A stretch of 64,000 bases of DNA from Haemonchus contortus. Lineage: Eukaryota; Nematoda; Chromadorea; Rhabditida; Trichostrongylidae. A program made the position numbers and the translations under genes. Numbering within the stretch: the first letter of the stretch is position 1; each line of letters begins with the position of its first letter. The stretch covers positions 4,853,374 through 4,917,373 of the forward strand of contig LS997567.1 of assembly GCA_000469685.2 (NCBI GenBank), in the 5' to 3' direction. Shown here piece by piece: positions 37,607 through 49,959 of this stretch. Below the pieces are notes generated by a model that was not told the DNA's origin, ran no database searches, and saw nothing but the letters and a program-made list of their open reading frames with translations.

Positions 37607-38897
37607 CAGGGTGCGCCAGAATTACTTGCTCAAGTATCCATGGCTGTAAAATCGGTTAAAACGTAGATTGAGGACTAACTTTTCTACAACAATTTATTTA
37701 TATTGAGCCATCACACATACCCAGTTCAAATCTCAAAAAGCCCTCCACAGGCTCGGACATGGCCATCAGAAGTAAGGGGAAGGCGTCCACTGTGGCGCGA
37801 AGGTACTCCAAAGGTATTTCTTCCCATGCTCTCAGCAGGTCTCTCTTCAATGAATCAATTGAGTGGTTTTGCTTAGAGCAGGCCTTGCTCTCCAATAACG
37901 ACCATACGGAAGAATTCGTTGGATTCAGATCAAGGCTATTAGATGACCATTCCTGAACATTGATAAATCCTGAGAGGGTGTCTCGGCACCACCCTCGCTC
38001 TATGAGCCGGTGCTGAATCTTGTTGGAACACGAACGGTCTACAGCCGGAGTGATATTTTGTCCATGGAAGCGAGATGTTTTTCTGCACGCTCTCCAAGTA
38101 GACTTCCGTCTTGATCTTAACATCGTTGTCGATGAAAACCAGCGGGGACTTCGCTTTGTGGATGATCGCTGCCCAAACCATGATTTTTTCTGCAAGTTCA
38201 GAGAGTTCATGACTTCTCCCCATCTCGTTAGATTCTTCAGCTATCGAACATAGCACTCGACCGATCTGATGGTTGAAGGTCGACTATGACGTAAACAGCT
38301 TCTCATCGGAGAAGACAATGTCTCGGTGGCGCGCCGGCGCGAACCGTTGGAGGACTATCTTGCATTTCTGGATCGAGTTTTCCTTCATGGATGCAGTGAG
38401 AAGGTGCACTTTTCGGCATCGATAAGGTGTCAATCCCAGCTCCTCTACTAACTAAACGGCGAGCGGAATTATGACTTATTCCCAGCTTTTTGGCAAATTT
38501 CCTTATCGACCCCTTCGGATTACATCGCACCATATCTCGTACAACATTAACAATTCTAGTGGATGTTGCATTTGTCTTTCTTCCCCTTCCTGGGTGGTCT
38601 TCTGTAGTAACGAGCTCCTCGAATCGTTTGATGGTGAAGTCGACAGCTCTTCTGCTGAATGGTAGGGTTATTGCGATGGTTTTGGAACAGTGACCCATCT
38701 GGTGTAACTGAATGATAGCGGGTCTGAGAGGATGAGATCCAACCATTTTGGAAGGAGTAAGAGCTGAGGATCGAAGCTTGTGTTCTTGATCAAGGAAGAA
38801 TTGCTTGACATGTTCGCTGCTAATCGAGGGATCATCGCTGCATTAAATCAATAAGGCGAGTTCTGCAAGTTTGAGCAAGTAATTTTGGCGCACCCTG
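37607..38897 (-). mobile_element. Tc1/mariner-superfamily transposon with terminal inverted repeats
   Basis: The 1291-bp element has 27-bp inverted ends at 37607-37633 (CAGGGTGCGCCAGAATTACT...) and 38871-38897, with one mismatch, each next to a TA dinucleotide (37605-37606 and 38898-38899). It encodes a frameshifted transposase on the minus strand. Its ends are unrelated to those of the mariner element at 2150, so two different lineages are present. Confidence 0.92.
37698..38746 (-). pseudogene. Tc1/mariner transposase, frameshifted
   Basis: The N-terminal part (38303-38746) reads MVGSHPLRPAIIQLHQMGHC, then a helix-turn-helix with RRAVDFTIKRFEEL and GRGRKTNATSTRIVNVVRDM, then KFAKKLGISHNSARRLV. 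After a frameshift come FSDEK (first catalytic Asp), KIMVWAAIIHKAKSPLVFID and FVFQQDSAPAHRA (second Asp). After another frameshift comes EWSSNSLDLNPTNSSVWSLL (third Asp, LDLNP motif), and the protein ends FELGMCDGSI. All three acidic residues are still readable, but at least two frameshifts prevent translation of a complete enzyme. Confidence 0.9.
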
Positions 38898-39798
38898 TAT
38901 GAAACAAATAAATAAATGAACAAAGCTCAACTAAGTGCCCTTTGGGTTTTGCATATTTGTATAACGTATGTCGTTTGCTGGCAGTGCTCTCACCCCTCCC
39001 TCCTTGAATGTATCTGAATCTGTGCAATACTGCAACTATTTGTATGTAGCAGTAAACGGTTCAATAAACATTCAAAATTGCTAAACACAGTCGTAATGGC
39101 TTGCCCTTTCCATGGTCCAACCATCTACACACTACATTATGGCACTATCGAAAGTTTATCCACTCCTATATTTGACCTGTATTCATCGAAGTCACCCGAA
39201 CCTATTTACTTTACTAGTTTTTCATCACGACGCCCACCAAGTCGCGGTTCTCATGAAAAGATCGAGGTGACATTAGGGGATTGCCAGCACATTTGTACTA
39301 AGTCGTACAATCGCGCGAGCCCTTGATTTATCCTATTTGAGATAGTCGGGAACTTTCAAAAAGGTCACGTAGTAGTTAGTACTTTATTGTATAACAAACT
39401 ACCCAATAATATTCTGCATAACTAGAAAAACTTATGTTGTAATACCAATGGTTCGAATTACCAAAAAGGAAATCTGCACTGACCTTTACTTAGGCGAAAA
39501 AGTTAAGATCAGGCGAAGAGCCCTGGAGAATCCCATCTGACCAACGTGAAATCATATTTTGTAAAACTTCTCTTTCAAAAATCTCATACTTTTGCCCATT
39601 ATTCAATTATATACTTCTAGTTTTCTATCTATCGAGATTGACTTTTCAATGAAAAATCTTGGAAATTATGGAGAATGCTCAGTCCGCTATAAAATACATA
39701 TTTTGTGAGGTTTTTTTTAGAAATTCAAATAAATGATGTTTAAAAAACTTTTCAAAAAAAAACAAACAAAAACGGATTCAGTCATCACGAGAAGCAGG

Positions 39799-40053
39799 GA
39801 GACGGGCAGTAGGAGCGGTTTTATGTAATAGATCCGCCGCACGCGGCTGTCGCGGACCATTTGCCTCATTATAACAGTTGTAGCGTACTTCATACAGCTC
39901 AATTGTTATGCGATTATTACTTTTAGCATTATTCTACTGTTAGTTCTTTTGTTCCTCAATTTCTTACTTGCTGCTGCATTCTGCTACATTCCTTCGTGCG
40001 CGGCATCTCTCTCATCGCGATGCGGCAATTTCGTTCTTACTGCGCCACACCCC
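39799..40053 (+). mobile_element. 256-bp dispersed element, copy 1 (diverged)
   Basis: Same family as 41531-41786 and 62294-62549. Shared features are the CCGCACGCGGCTGTCGC block, CTTCATACAGCTCAAT, and the right end with CATTCTGCTACATTCCTTCG and TTTCGTTCTTACTGCGCCAC. Flanks AGAAGCAGG (left) and AGAAGCAAG (right) look like a decayed target duplication. Confidence 0.75.
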
Positions 40054-40174
40054 AAGAAGCAAGACTATTTTTTATCGTATAGGCTTATTACAAATACTCC
40101 AACAATTAATGTCTCAACGTTGATTTCGGTTATCCAAACAGAAGATAATTTGTAATAATCTAACGAATTCGAAA

Positions 40175-40466
40175 ATGGACTGTCTTCAGTACGTTGCTTA
40201 CTCCAAGCTATACATGGTTACCAGTGAAGCAAGGTTATTCCTCGTTGAGTACCGAAATGATATGAAAGATAGCCTCCAGCAAAAATTCAGGTAATTTTTG
40301 GTTCTAATGCTGTTGCAAAAAATATTAATACATTTTTTTCATATTGCGTAGAAGTTTTGGGTATTCTGCTAGTTTCCCCTTTATCTCTTCTACTTGTTAT
40401 ATCTGGTTCTTGTTTTGTCTGTTTCTCATTTGTTGGGATGCCTCTCAACCATCCTGCTGCAGTTGA
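40175..40466 (+). CDS. Candidate two-exon small gene (tentative)
   Basis: Exon 40175-40290 reads MDCLQYVAYSKLYMVTSEAR, then LFLVEYRNDMKDSLQQKF with donor CAG|GTAATT. An acceptor (CATATTGCGTAG) at 40350-40351 in the right phase leads to RSFGYSASFPFISS and a hydrophobic stretch YIWFLFCLFLICW before the TGA at 40464-40466. The first exon has protein-like composition; the second may be chance. It overlaps the opposite-strand frame 40426-40638. Not recognised; low confidence. Confidence 0.25.
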
Positions 40467-40717
40467 TGAGGTCGATGAGGGCCGAGCGACTGGATGTTTT
40501 ATGAATAATAATAGCCTGTGAATGCGACACTATGTGCGTATCATTAGAGGGTTTCCTTGGAAGTTTTTCGGCTCGTCCCGTCTCTGAGGAGAGCACGAAG
40601 GCATTCATTGAGGGAACAGATTCACTACGTGGGCGCATACAAAAGGGTCATATATCGCATGCATGAAATATAAATATATGTATGTATAGACATAAACAAA
40701 ATAAAATAAAATACTCA
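40426..40717 (-). CDS. Candidate terminal exon(s) of an unrecognised minus-strand gene (tentative)
   Basis: Frame 40426-40638 reads RPRSESVPSMNAFVLSSETG, then RAEKLPRKPSNDTHIVSH, a Ser/Arg-rich tail that ends ERHPNK and TGA. A donor GTGAGT at 40717 down to 40712 and an acceptor CCCACGTAG near 40628 would join it in phase to an upstream frame ending FITPFIYINHPYIFLYR, a membrane-helix-like segment (up to about 40900). This could be the last helix and cytoplasmic tail of a receptor, but AT-rich DNA gives such frames by chance. Confidence 0.25.
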
Positions 40718-40989
40718 CCGATATAAAAATATATACGGATGATTAATGTAAATAAATGGAGTTATAAATAAATTCAGAGTCAGAAGTGGCAGTATGAGTT
40801 TACTAGTTGCCACCCCGTCTCTGTGATATCCGTGGGATACCCAAGCTCTTATGAAGAGGTGGGTCGTTGAATTCCATTCTCTACAGTAGATCCAAAACTA
40901 GCTAGGAAAATAGGATGGAAGTTCGCTTCACGTTGGATCAACAACAGCATTTAGAAGGTGAAAATCTTATTTTGGTACGTACAAGTTAG

Positions 40990-41106
40990 GTATCGTATTG
41001 TATGGTGTAGTATAGTATAGTATAGTAAAGTATAGTATGTTATAGAGTAGTATAGTACAGTATAAATAGTATAGCATAGTTTAGTGCAGTATAGCATAAA
41101 ATAGTA
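40990..41106. repeat. (TATAG)n-type microsatellite
   Basis: Degenerate GTATA/TATAG pentamers run for about 110 nt. The tract directly abuts the head of the SINE copy at 41107. Confidence 0.9.
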
Positions 41107-41403
41107 TGGGCAGAGGTTGTGCAGTGGTTAGTGGCACACCATTACGCACACATAGACCAGGGTTCGAATCGCGGATCGATAACCGCCCAGGATAATCAAT
41201 CAATCCATTCCTACAGGGTCGGTTAATTGGCACAGAACTCGCCTGGGAGGATTAAAGTGCTGACTTGTACATCGGCTGGACATCGAAAGGTTTGAAAGAC
41301 CACACAAGTATCCAAACTGCCACTACGATTCTGAGTAGCAGTCAAATGCGGGGCGCACCCCCGAAATGTTTGATTGATGTCAGAGACCTTATCCTTGATC
41401 CTC
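41107..41403 (+). mobile_element. tRNA-derived SINE, copy 2
   Basis: The head is GGTTGTGCAGTGGTTAGTGG, the B box AGGGTTCGAATCGCGGATCG. The body has GGGTCGGTTAATTGGCACAG and CTTGTACATCGGCTGG, and the tail is GAGACCTTATCCTTGATCC. It is diverged but full length. Confidence 0.88.
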
Positions 41404-41530
41404 TGTGGTACGGTTAATATGAAGTAGTAAATATTTATTATGTAAAATTGAATTTATGTTTGAACTTTTAGATAACCCCTGTTTCAACAGTGAAGTTTTA
41501 ACAAAGCAATAGGGGACTAGAAGAACAGGG

Positions 41531-41786
41531 GAGACGGGCGTTAGGAACGATTTTGGGTAATCGATTCGCCGCACGCGGCTGTCGCAGACCACTCATTCGC
41601 CTTTATTACAGCTCTAGCGTTCTTCATACAGCTCAATCGATATGCAATCATTATTTTATGCATCATTCTACTATTAGTACTTTTGTTCTTGTATTTCTTA
41701 CCTACCGCTGCATCCTGCTACATTCCTTCGCGCGCGACGCCCCTCTCACCGCGACGCGACCATTTCGTTCCTAATGCACCACACCC
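41531..41786 (+). mobile_element. 256-bp dispersed element, copy 2, with 11-bp target duplication
   Basis: It is flanked by the perfect direct repeat GAAGAACAGGG (41520-41530 and 41787-41797). The ends share an inverted TTAGGAACGA core (left GCGTTAGGAACGATTTT, right TTTCGTTCCTAATGC). A target duplication of 9-11 bp suits Mutator-like elements (inference). An apparent 73-codon frame inside (41553-41774) is shared by the copy at 62294 and is not conserved as a gene. Confidence 0.85.
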
Positions 41787-42384
41787 GAAGAACAGGGAGG
41801 AAAGGGATTCTCTCTGAAAATTAGTCTGTTTCCAGGCTACAACTGTCTACTCTCTGCTCCTGATGGTACCAAATTCGTTTGCGAATTTTGCTTTGCCCGT
41901 TTATCCCTTACAAACCGGCTACGATCCCTGCCTGGTATGATTCATACATTGATTCAGTACACATCAACTACAGCAATGCATACATTATAGCGCTAATCCA
42001 GTAAAAAGGCATGAATTTTCGAAATCGAAAGAATCGAGTGGTACCAGCTGGAATAAAAAGTTTGTTCAGCTGGATGGAAGTATTTATTCAGCTTACTCTA
42101 CCCAGGGAAAGGAGTGATTGAGAGTTTACTGCTTAGTTTCTCGACTTCGTTGTCTTACTCTGTTGAGATCTGCACCTGAAAGAAGTCTCTTCATCAATCA
42201 AGTGGCTGGGATCCAATTTCCGCCATTCCGGACATCCTGGGGAAGGTGATGTTCTGTATCCAGGTCTCATGCTTGCTGTGTCACGTACCCTTTCTTAAAC
42301 TTGCAGGAGTTCCTTCACAGCTGCCCAAAACTCCTTTGGAAACCCCGAAACCGTAGGCCTAAAGGATGCATTCTTGGGACATTA

Positions 42385-42648
42385 ATCAGTCCCGTCAGAG
42401 GGATGCGCCCACGCATTCGACTTCCATTAAGAATCGTAGTAGGGTATTGAATGCGTGTGTGGCCTATAAAATGATTTGTGGTGGCAAGCCGATGTACAAA
42501 TCAGTGCATTTACAAATCTAGATGAATCTGGAACCTTTTATCCAATCCTGGAGGAATGGAAGGCTTGGTTGGCTTGGGGATCGGTAGTCAATCCCTGAAG
42601 CGTGTGTGTGTGATAGTGCGCCACTTGTCACTACACCACTTCCGCCCC
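42385..42648 (-). mobile_element. tRNA-derived SINE, copy 3
   Basis: Minus strand, with head GGGGCGGAAGTGGTGTAGTG at 42648. The B-box area is damaged. The body has a duplicated/expanded segment near 42500-42545. Confidence 0.85.
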
Positions 42649-43159
42649 GTTTTCAGACCTGAGAAGTCTATACCAGTAAATTGTCATGAAACGAGTAAAT
42701 TTTTTTCGTATAAAATTCGACAACAAATATAGTGGTGATCTGCTACAATGCATATATGAACAGCCATCCTCCTCCCCCCTCCGTCCCTACTTTAATTGGT
42801 AAACCTCAATAGTAACAACTACAGATCATTTCCAACCTGCTTGGTTACGTAGGTAATATGATCGGCAAAGTAATCAAGTTCTATATAAATTCCAGTAAGC
42901 TTAGTCTATGAACGAATGGAATTCTCTGAAATACTTTAATGGTATCGGAAAGCTTTCGGCATTCCTTCTCGTTTTTTCTAGGATTAATTTAATTGAATGC
43001 GAAAGTTTCTAGAGCGCTCAGGCCCAGCAAAAAGTGTAATGAGGTGCAAAAGCGAAATAAGGGACATAAAATCGGACCCAATGCTTTCTTTTGATTCGTT
43101 CTCCCTGGAGGGATGCACGCTCTATGCACGAAATGAGGAAAGAATTATTGATTGATAGA

Positions 43160-43466
43160 GCTCGTTACGGGCAAGGTGGTCTAGTGACAAGTGGCGCATT
43201 ATCAAACACAAATGGTCCATGTTCGAATCCGGGATCGATATCCGCCTAGGCCAATAAAGCTCTCTATTCCTCCTAGAACGGGCAACTGGTACCAGACTCG
43301 TCCGGGAGGATAAAAACAAATACCTGTAAATCGGCTGGCCACCGCAAGTCACTGTATAGGCCATATACGCATTCAATACGCCACCACGACTTTGAATAGA
43401 AGTTGAGTGCGGGGTGTATTCCCAAAACCAGATGGATGAGAGCCAAAGACTTGACCCTTCCTTCTT
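43160..43466 (+). mobile_element. tRNA-derived SINE, copy 4
   Basis: The head is AAGGTGGTCTAGTGACAAGT, the B box ATGTTCGAATCCGGGATCGA; the body is ACTGGTACCAGACTCGTCCG and CGGCTGGCCACCGCAAGTCA. It is full length but diverged at the 3' end. Confidence 0.88.
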
Positions 43467-46400
43467 CATCAACTGTTAAGGTTTGGTGGCACGTTGGACC
43501 CACCCATAATCAGGGGATCAATCTCGGACAGGATCCCAGCCATATCCACCAAACCCTCCCAGAAGCCATGGGGTTAGGTTAAACACTGGTTTCAATGCTA
43601 CGGCGATTTCGAATGAATGCCTAGGCGCGTCGAAAGGAAATGGCCAACGCCAAGCGATTCACTCGTTACTGCTTATCGTGGATAGCAAATACAATTTCAC
43701 GATGCTCCAAAAACACTACGTAGTAGAAGAAAATTGAAAAGACAGAGGACACGATGTAGCCGGGTTTTGTTTGAAAAAGGTGGATACCAGTAACACAAGT
43801 TAGGCAGGTACTGGTTACGTGGTACAGACTGGATGCTACAAAGGAACAAAAGGGAAAAGTAGGATTTTGTGAGCAGATCTTCCATCACAGATGCTTTAGG
43901 AAGTAATGAATACGGGTTTGGAGGCATGATGACGGTGGAGGATTCGAGAAATTCTTGCAGGGCTCAGCTGGTGTGCATAGTGTTTTATCCTCCCCCATAG
44001 GTTTGATTAGTCGGGAGATTTTTCCTATTGATTGTAAGGGGAAAGCAGTTCCCTTCCCCCCTAACCCATGTTTTCTCTGATGTCAAGTATCACCCTCAGA
44101 CTGGGAGTTCTACGATGTCGTGAAAAGTGGCCTCCACGAAGTGGGTCCCCATCTTGAGCAGTACCCAAATGTACTGTTTCAATGAAGATGGTAATCATCC
44201 AGCTCGACCGTAACAGTGAAGCGGCCATTTTACTATAGCTCTCTTCCATGTAGGACCCCTGATAAATCGAAGCGGACGAGATGTGTGTGAGTCAGATAGT
44301 TACCATGGAGCAAAGTTGTAAAGGAGTGAGAGTTCTGCTGTGGTCCTGAGTCTATCAAAAAGGAAAGTTCTAAAAGGGGTGAGAAAATCCGGATGTGAGC
44401 CACGAACTCGAAGAAAATGCTATCAAAATTGTGCTGCACTGAATGGACGTTCAAAGAGGGCTCACTGTGGCTGTGCCACATGACAACTCGTCCTCTCTCC
44501 CATATTTGCAGTAGTGAAAAGTGCATAAGCAAATAAATGAGTTCACAGATGTATGGCGTGAATATTTTTCAAATTTCGATGAAACGGGAAGATGGGAATG
44601 TCAAAGGTACGGACGTGCTTGGACAAACGATAAATCAGCAATTCCGAGTAGTTTTCATGTGCTCGCATGGCAATAACTAGTAATTAATAGAGGATCATTA
44701 AAAATTGAAAATATTGCCGTTAAAACAGGATAGTCTGAAGGTAGGCGAAACGAAAGGACGGGGAGATGGTCGGTCAGAACCCCACCAAAAACCCGTCGTG
44801 AGAAATGGTTTCGGGCGGTTCACCTAAGTTGTTTGCCGAACGCGATGGATGACCTATAGGAGAGTGGGGGGGGGGGGGGGGGGTCGTGAAACAGGGATTA
44901 CTTGGTTGTCGATGTGGGGGTCCGACACGAACCATGAACACGATGCAAGGAATTTGCTGACAAGCGATGATCAAAAAGCAGGGATCAACCGTTATGTGTT
45001 GCATGTTATCTCTTGGGATTGAGCCATGCATGAGACTTGGGTTCAAAACCGTAGTGGGTTTATTTAACTTGTTTGTTGTCTGAGAAGTTGTGCTCCACCC
45101 ATGAATCAAGGTTTTTCCTCTCCCATCCTGAATTCATGCTGACCAGCACCCTGTGGGTGGGTGAAGGGGTGAGTGGGACTCAGTAGGGGACATGATCCCT
45201 GGTGCCAGTATGCAACAGTGACCCCAAGTGCCATCCGCTATTATTAGTAACGAAATTTCTACCGGAATATAAAGATGTAGTAAAAATCATAGGTAAAAGT
45301 AGGGATTTAAAATTGATCGGGCATTTGGAAACCTGCCAGCATCTTTTTTTAATTTTTTTGTTTTACAGTAAAATTAATTATTACTTGTATGTTGAAATAG
45401 AGAGTAGTAGTAAGAATGAGGAAAACATGTGTGAAATTCATTACCATCAATTCGATCGATAATTCCACTAATGTGAAACGAATGTTCCAGATAGCAATGA
45501 TGAGCCAAAAAATCAATAGTAATGAGCTCGTCAAACGAACATGTTTCTCGGGCGATTCGAGAAGATTCGCCTGATGGGGGACCGTCGACAATGTGTAGGA
45601 ACAATGAATATCACCGAATATCGGAAAAAACCAAATCAAATCAAAAATCGAATTAACCTAAATCTGCCGCCGCTTTCAAATTCCTATGGAGAAGTACAAA
45701 TGGAAGCTGGGTATGGGCGAAGGGTTTCGCGATCGGGTCTTCTCCCGATTCGTTGGGTTTTCAGGGTTCTTGTTCGTTCCTCCCAATAGATGTCATGAAA
45801 TCTAGTCCAGCTGAATAATCGAATTAAACAAAGTCATCTGGTAACGTTGAACAGGGGGTGAATCATAGCCTTGAAGGGCTTGTTAGGCAGCTAATCGATT
45901 ACTGTTATCATGATGCTTGACGTTAACGAGTCAATACTGTCCATTTGATAAGAAATCATTACTGCTGAGGTCTGTCTGTAGTGATAACTGCTACTTGGAT
46001 CAGAATCCTGACGTCTGGACAGCCACAAAACAACCAAATAAACCGTTCGGTGAAGCTTAAAGAAACTGAGGGAGGGGTTTTCCATCCAGCGTCCAAAGTT
46101 TTTTTTCTCGAAGTAGTATTGAGTAAACAAACTTGTTTCTGGTATGCAAGACCGCTTTTACTTTCAACGATAGGAAGGTTAATGGAAAAGGGTCAAGACT
46201 TGATCCACCATTCTCAGACGTAGAGAGCATAGATTTTTTTAGTTGACTTGTTCTTATCTACTACGAATAGTGCAGCTCGTTCCGATTTCCGATCCGTGGA
46301 CTGTATGTTCCGGATTGCAAAGTTACCAATTCTGTGGGTTGTGACGCCGCTCGATCAGCGGCGGTCCTGAAGAATCCCGTCGTGCCTTCCCTTACCAATT

Positions 46401-46668
46401 TCAAGCTGTTCATTCTTAGATCTACTAGCATTCCTTGGCGAACTCTTCCGTGGAAAGACATCCCCATCATGCAAACCCAGACCTCTTTTTCTCCTTTCTT
46501 CCCGAATCAAAATAAGGTCGCTCCCCTCCCTGCTAACTTATCAAACTCTTTCGTGGGAATGAAGAAGCTTCCCGCCGCTGTTCGTCTCTTTATTTCCTTC
46601 TTTTCTTTCTTTTTTTCGAATTACAGTGGATGACGGACTGAGTACGTGTTAACTGGGTCCAATGGGGT
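43467..46668. other. Intergenic stretch with no supported gene
   Basis: Apart from the poly-G run, no exon set was recognised. The open frames at 45349-45639 and 46334-46633 overlap frames on other strands and have no motif. Confidence 0.4.
44866..44883. repeat. Poly-G tract (18 G)
   Basis: Longest homopolymer G-run in the window. Such runs are potential quadruplex sites and are known to be enriched in some nematode genomes. Confidence 0.97.
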
Positions 46669-46931
46669 GCGCGCGTCCGTTGAAACTAGGTCACGTCGCA
46701 GCCGCCGTATGCGGCGGACCAGCTCGCGATACTTGACAGACGTCGCAGCTGTCAGTGGGGCATACAATTTGCGCTTGGTCCACGGCAGTCAGCCAAAGAG
46801 AAGATTGCACGGACAAATGCAAATCGTTCGCTCCACTGACACTTGGTGGCCCTGTGACGTGATCTTAAGACCTCAGTGAGGTGCGCCGCGCGCGAAGTGG
46901 GCGGGGTGACCTACTTTCGATGGACGCGCGC
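46669..46931 (+). mobile_element. 263-bp inverted-repeat element, copy 1
   Basis: The left end GCGCGCGTCCGTTGAAACTA is mirrored by the right end ..AGTAGGTCAC in reverse complement (right end reads GACCTACTTTCGATGGACGC then GCGC). The second copy is at 54647-54910, inverted. The 11-bp string GGGTCCAATGG is found on both sides (46655-46665 and 46946-46956) and may be a target duplication. No protein is encoded; probably a non-autonomous DNA transposon. Confidence 0.8.
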
Positions 46932-46956
46932 AACGGACGTTCTCCGGGTCCAATGG

Positions 46957-48596
46957 TATAGTAACTGAATTACCCTAGTGCAACGAAGAGCCCCAGATCA
47001 AGTTTCAAAATCCAAATGGAACCCGCTACTCATTAAGTATTTGGCGTTTCCTTATGCATCCGCTACTTTACTTTACTATTACTTCTAATTATAGAGGCGT
47101 CAGGTGAAACGAAAGTCTGCCAACAGTTCCACCGTTTGAAAAGAAATTCACAGTATCCGTTGAAAGTGGTCTAGCAGAGTATGTACAATAGTTGTGAATG
47201 TACGTAGGTAGCGTCATGTATTCGGATAGCTCATTCCTTCGCAAGTTAGCGGCATGGCGCATACTAAAAACAAATGATTTGGGACGAACATTTTATTGAA
47301 ATACATTATTCATTGGCCTGTGAGCCTTCATGACTTGATAGGCAATGAAATTTGATGGTCCTTCAGGGAAAGTAATATGAGCTTCTCATTGTTGTTACCT
47401 AGGAGGTCTCCTTATTATTTGGACTTCTCGGAACTTTCAGTCTAAAAAATCATTTCATTGAGAAGAAACGTACTCACAACTAGTTTTGTGCAAACTTGAT
47501 CTACTGGAATTGCCGGGCAGTTTTGAGTGTCTGGACTGCGGAGATGAATGGATGAGCAGTGGTGCAACGGGGAAACCGTCGTTGAAATGCGCCCGGACCT
47601 AGGATTTAGTCGCGCTCAGCTCAGTCGATCTCTCCATTTCTTACGAATCGATGAATAGTTCGGTACTGACAACGAGAAGGTCTGGGGGCTCAAAAACACC
47701 AACCTGGAGAAAGATGAATGTGCGCTAAGATGCCTTTCGTTCCATAATTGAATTCGTAGGTGTGACTCATTTCGAAGTAATTGAGCAGCAATAAAACGTT
47801 TCCCGTTCCTTAGATTCTCCAAATAGTAGTTGGTAAAAAGTAAAATAAGGCGCCACAAGGGGTTGGGCGACAGGTACCGCCGCTTCGGCAAGCTCATTTC
47901 TGGGGTCTAATCATAGGTCAATCCTCGACAGTGCTGCCCGAATCCTCAGGACCCACTGGGACGGCTAGTCGGGGCCAAATTTTTTTTAGGATGGAGGTGT
48001 AGGAGTAACGAAATCCTTCACATCAGCATATCAAATACTTCCCATCAGACAGTTCACGCTAGTCGTCGTAGGACCACAAGCACATTTGCAATTCAGCGCC
48101 GTCCGGAAGCGGAAAGCATGGCCTATTGCGGATGGGGCCAATAAATACCATACAATTACCCATAAAGCAAAAAAAAAAAAAACTCGTTTTGGCTTTATTC
48201 CAGCCTACATAGCCAACATATAGCTCTTAAGGGCGGCCTTTCATCAAGTTGCCTAAACTTTGTTCTCGTTGTTAGCTATTTTTTGAAAAAATTTTCACAT
48301 CATGTTCCAAAGTGCTTCAAGACGTTGTTCATGGAAAGAATTTGCATCAGCCCACCACATAATTTGGTTAGTTGTCTTGTGTACAACGTAGCTGAAACCC
48401 ATTGGGAATGCTGTTTGGGGTTGTTACTCATCCCAATCAAGACTGAACGAATTATGCTTATTTTTTCTGTTATTTCAAATGGTTGTCATGAATTATAACT
48501 TACTATTACACATTATTTGCTTACTTCTCAGAATTTCAAAAACCCTGGGCTATTCCTTAGACACTGTTTAACTAGCAGGAAATTTATGGATCCAGA
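46957..48596. other. Intergenic stretch with no supported gene
   Basis: No recognisable motif or splice-consistent exon set was found. The minus-strand frame 47616-47897 is open for 93 codons but shows no family resemblance. Confidence 0.4.
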
Positions 48597-48705
48597 AATC
48601 CACATGCGCATTCAATCCGCCACTACGATTCTGATTGGAAGACAAATGCGAGGTGCATCCCTCAGACGGGACTGATCAACGCCAAAAGACTTTTTTAGAC
48701 TTTAT
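48597..48705 (+). mobile_element. tRNA-derived SINE, copy 5 (5'-truncated)
   Basis: Only the 3' third remains: CCACATGCGCATTCAATCCG, CACTACGATTCTGATTGGAA and GACGGGACTGATCAACGCCA, then a T-rich end. 5' truncation is typical of target-primed retroposition. Confidence 0.82.
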
Positions 48706-49035
48706 ATTACCCATGATGAGAAGACGAGTAAAAGGGTAGAGGTTTTTTTCACTTATCTCCTTTTGTCATAAAATTGTTAGGGTAAAGTAATCAATACAAA
48801 TTAGAATGGAAGTAAAACGATATCGTATGAATAAAATAAATGAAATTTGGAGGCTTATATCACAAGACACGCTCTTGTCAAAGGCTCAAACGTGCTCTCT
48901 GCAAACCGAATGTTGGCCGCACCATTGAGTACAGACCCGCTACGATTCGATGGCATTCTTTCCTAAACAATTGATTCCGTAGTTACCCAACTTCACAAGA
49001 AGTTATCGCCTACTGTTACTAATACTGTCAAGGCT

Positions 49036-49345
49036 TTAGGGTAGGAATGGTGAAGTGGCAAGTGGCGCACTATCACCCCGGCAAGGTCTAGGGTTTGAAC
49101 TCCAGACTCTGCGTTGTGATATGCCTGCCAATGTCTGTCTGAGGCCACCTCTCCGCGTCGGTTCATTGATACCAGACTTATGTGGGAGGATAAAAGCACT
49201 GGCTTGTACATCGGCTAGCCACCGAAAGTCATTGTATGGGCCCCATATGCATTCAATACGCCACTACGATTCTGATTGGAAGTCGAATGCGAGGCGCACC
49301 CCTCGGACAGCATTGACTAAAGTCAGAAGAATTGATTTATTTACT
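49036..49345 (+). mobile_element. tRNA-derived SINE, copy 6
   Basis: The head is GGTGAAGTGGCAAGTGGCGC, the weak B box GGGTTTGAACTCC; the body is GGTTCATTGATACCAGACTT and CACTACGATTCTGATTGGAA. It is full length but diverged. Confidence 0.87.
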
Positions 49346-49959
49346 ATTTACTAGAGGCTTTACTTCGTTTTCACTTATTAAAAAGAAGGAATGTAATGAA
49401 GACTGAAAGATCAAAAACTGCTCGATGATTCACTCCTCTCGCAATGACCCATTTATGATTAGCTTTAATGGCTGTCTTAGAGATTCTGTATGAAAATGGT
49501 AAAGTGTGAAGAAACGATGAGATGTTAATTGAAAATTTCTGCAAAATGTCTCGTTTCGAAATCATCTCGTCTAAATGAGCAACGGCGGGCATCTATTTCT
49601 AAATAGAGTGGTGGTGGGCTGAAATCTAATTAAACTGGTGATGACTAAAGACGAGGAACAAAAGTTAATAGCTTACAGCTGAAACTGAATTCGAAGACCT
49701 ACTACTGGGCTTTAAAGGAAGATTTCGAGAGAATTTCGTGGTATTCAGTTTTAGACTAATAATAGAAAAGATGGACCAAAATAGCGCACAAGCGGGCGAA
49801 GAAAAAGTGAAAATAAGTGGAAACCGGTTCATTTTGAAAAATGTAAGGTTATAAAAAGAAGTCAAAGCAGGAGTTAAACGAGAGTGTTACAAAAAAAAGC
49901 TGCATAGAAGGGCGAACAGTACGGAGAGTAGCCCAAAAAACAGGAAGGTGAGGGGCTCT

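Noticed and set aside
46334..46633. 99-codon plus-strand frame NPVVPSLTNFKLF...
   Set aside because: Partly low-complexity Phe/Ser at the end, overlaps an opposite-strand frame, no family resemblance.
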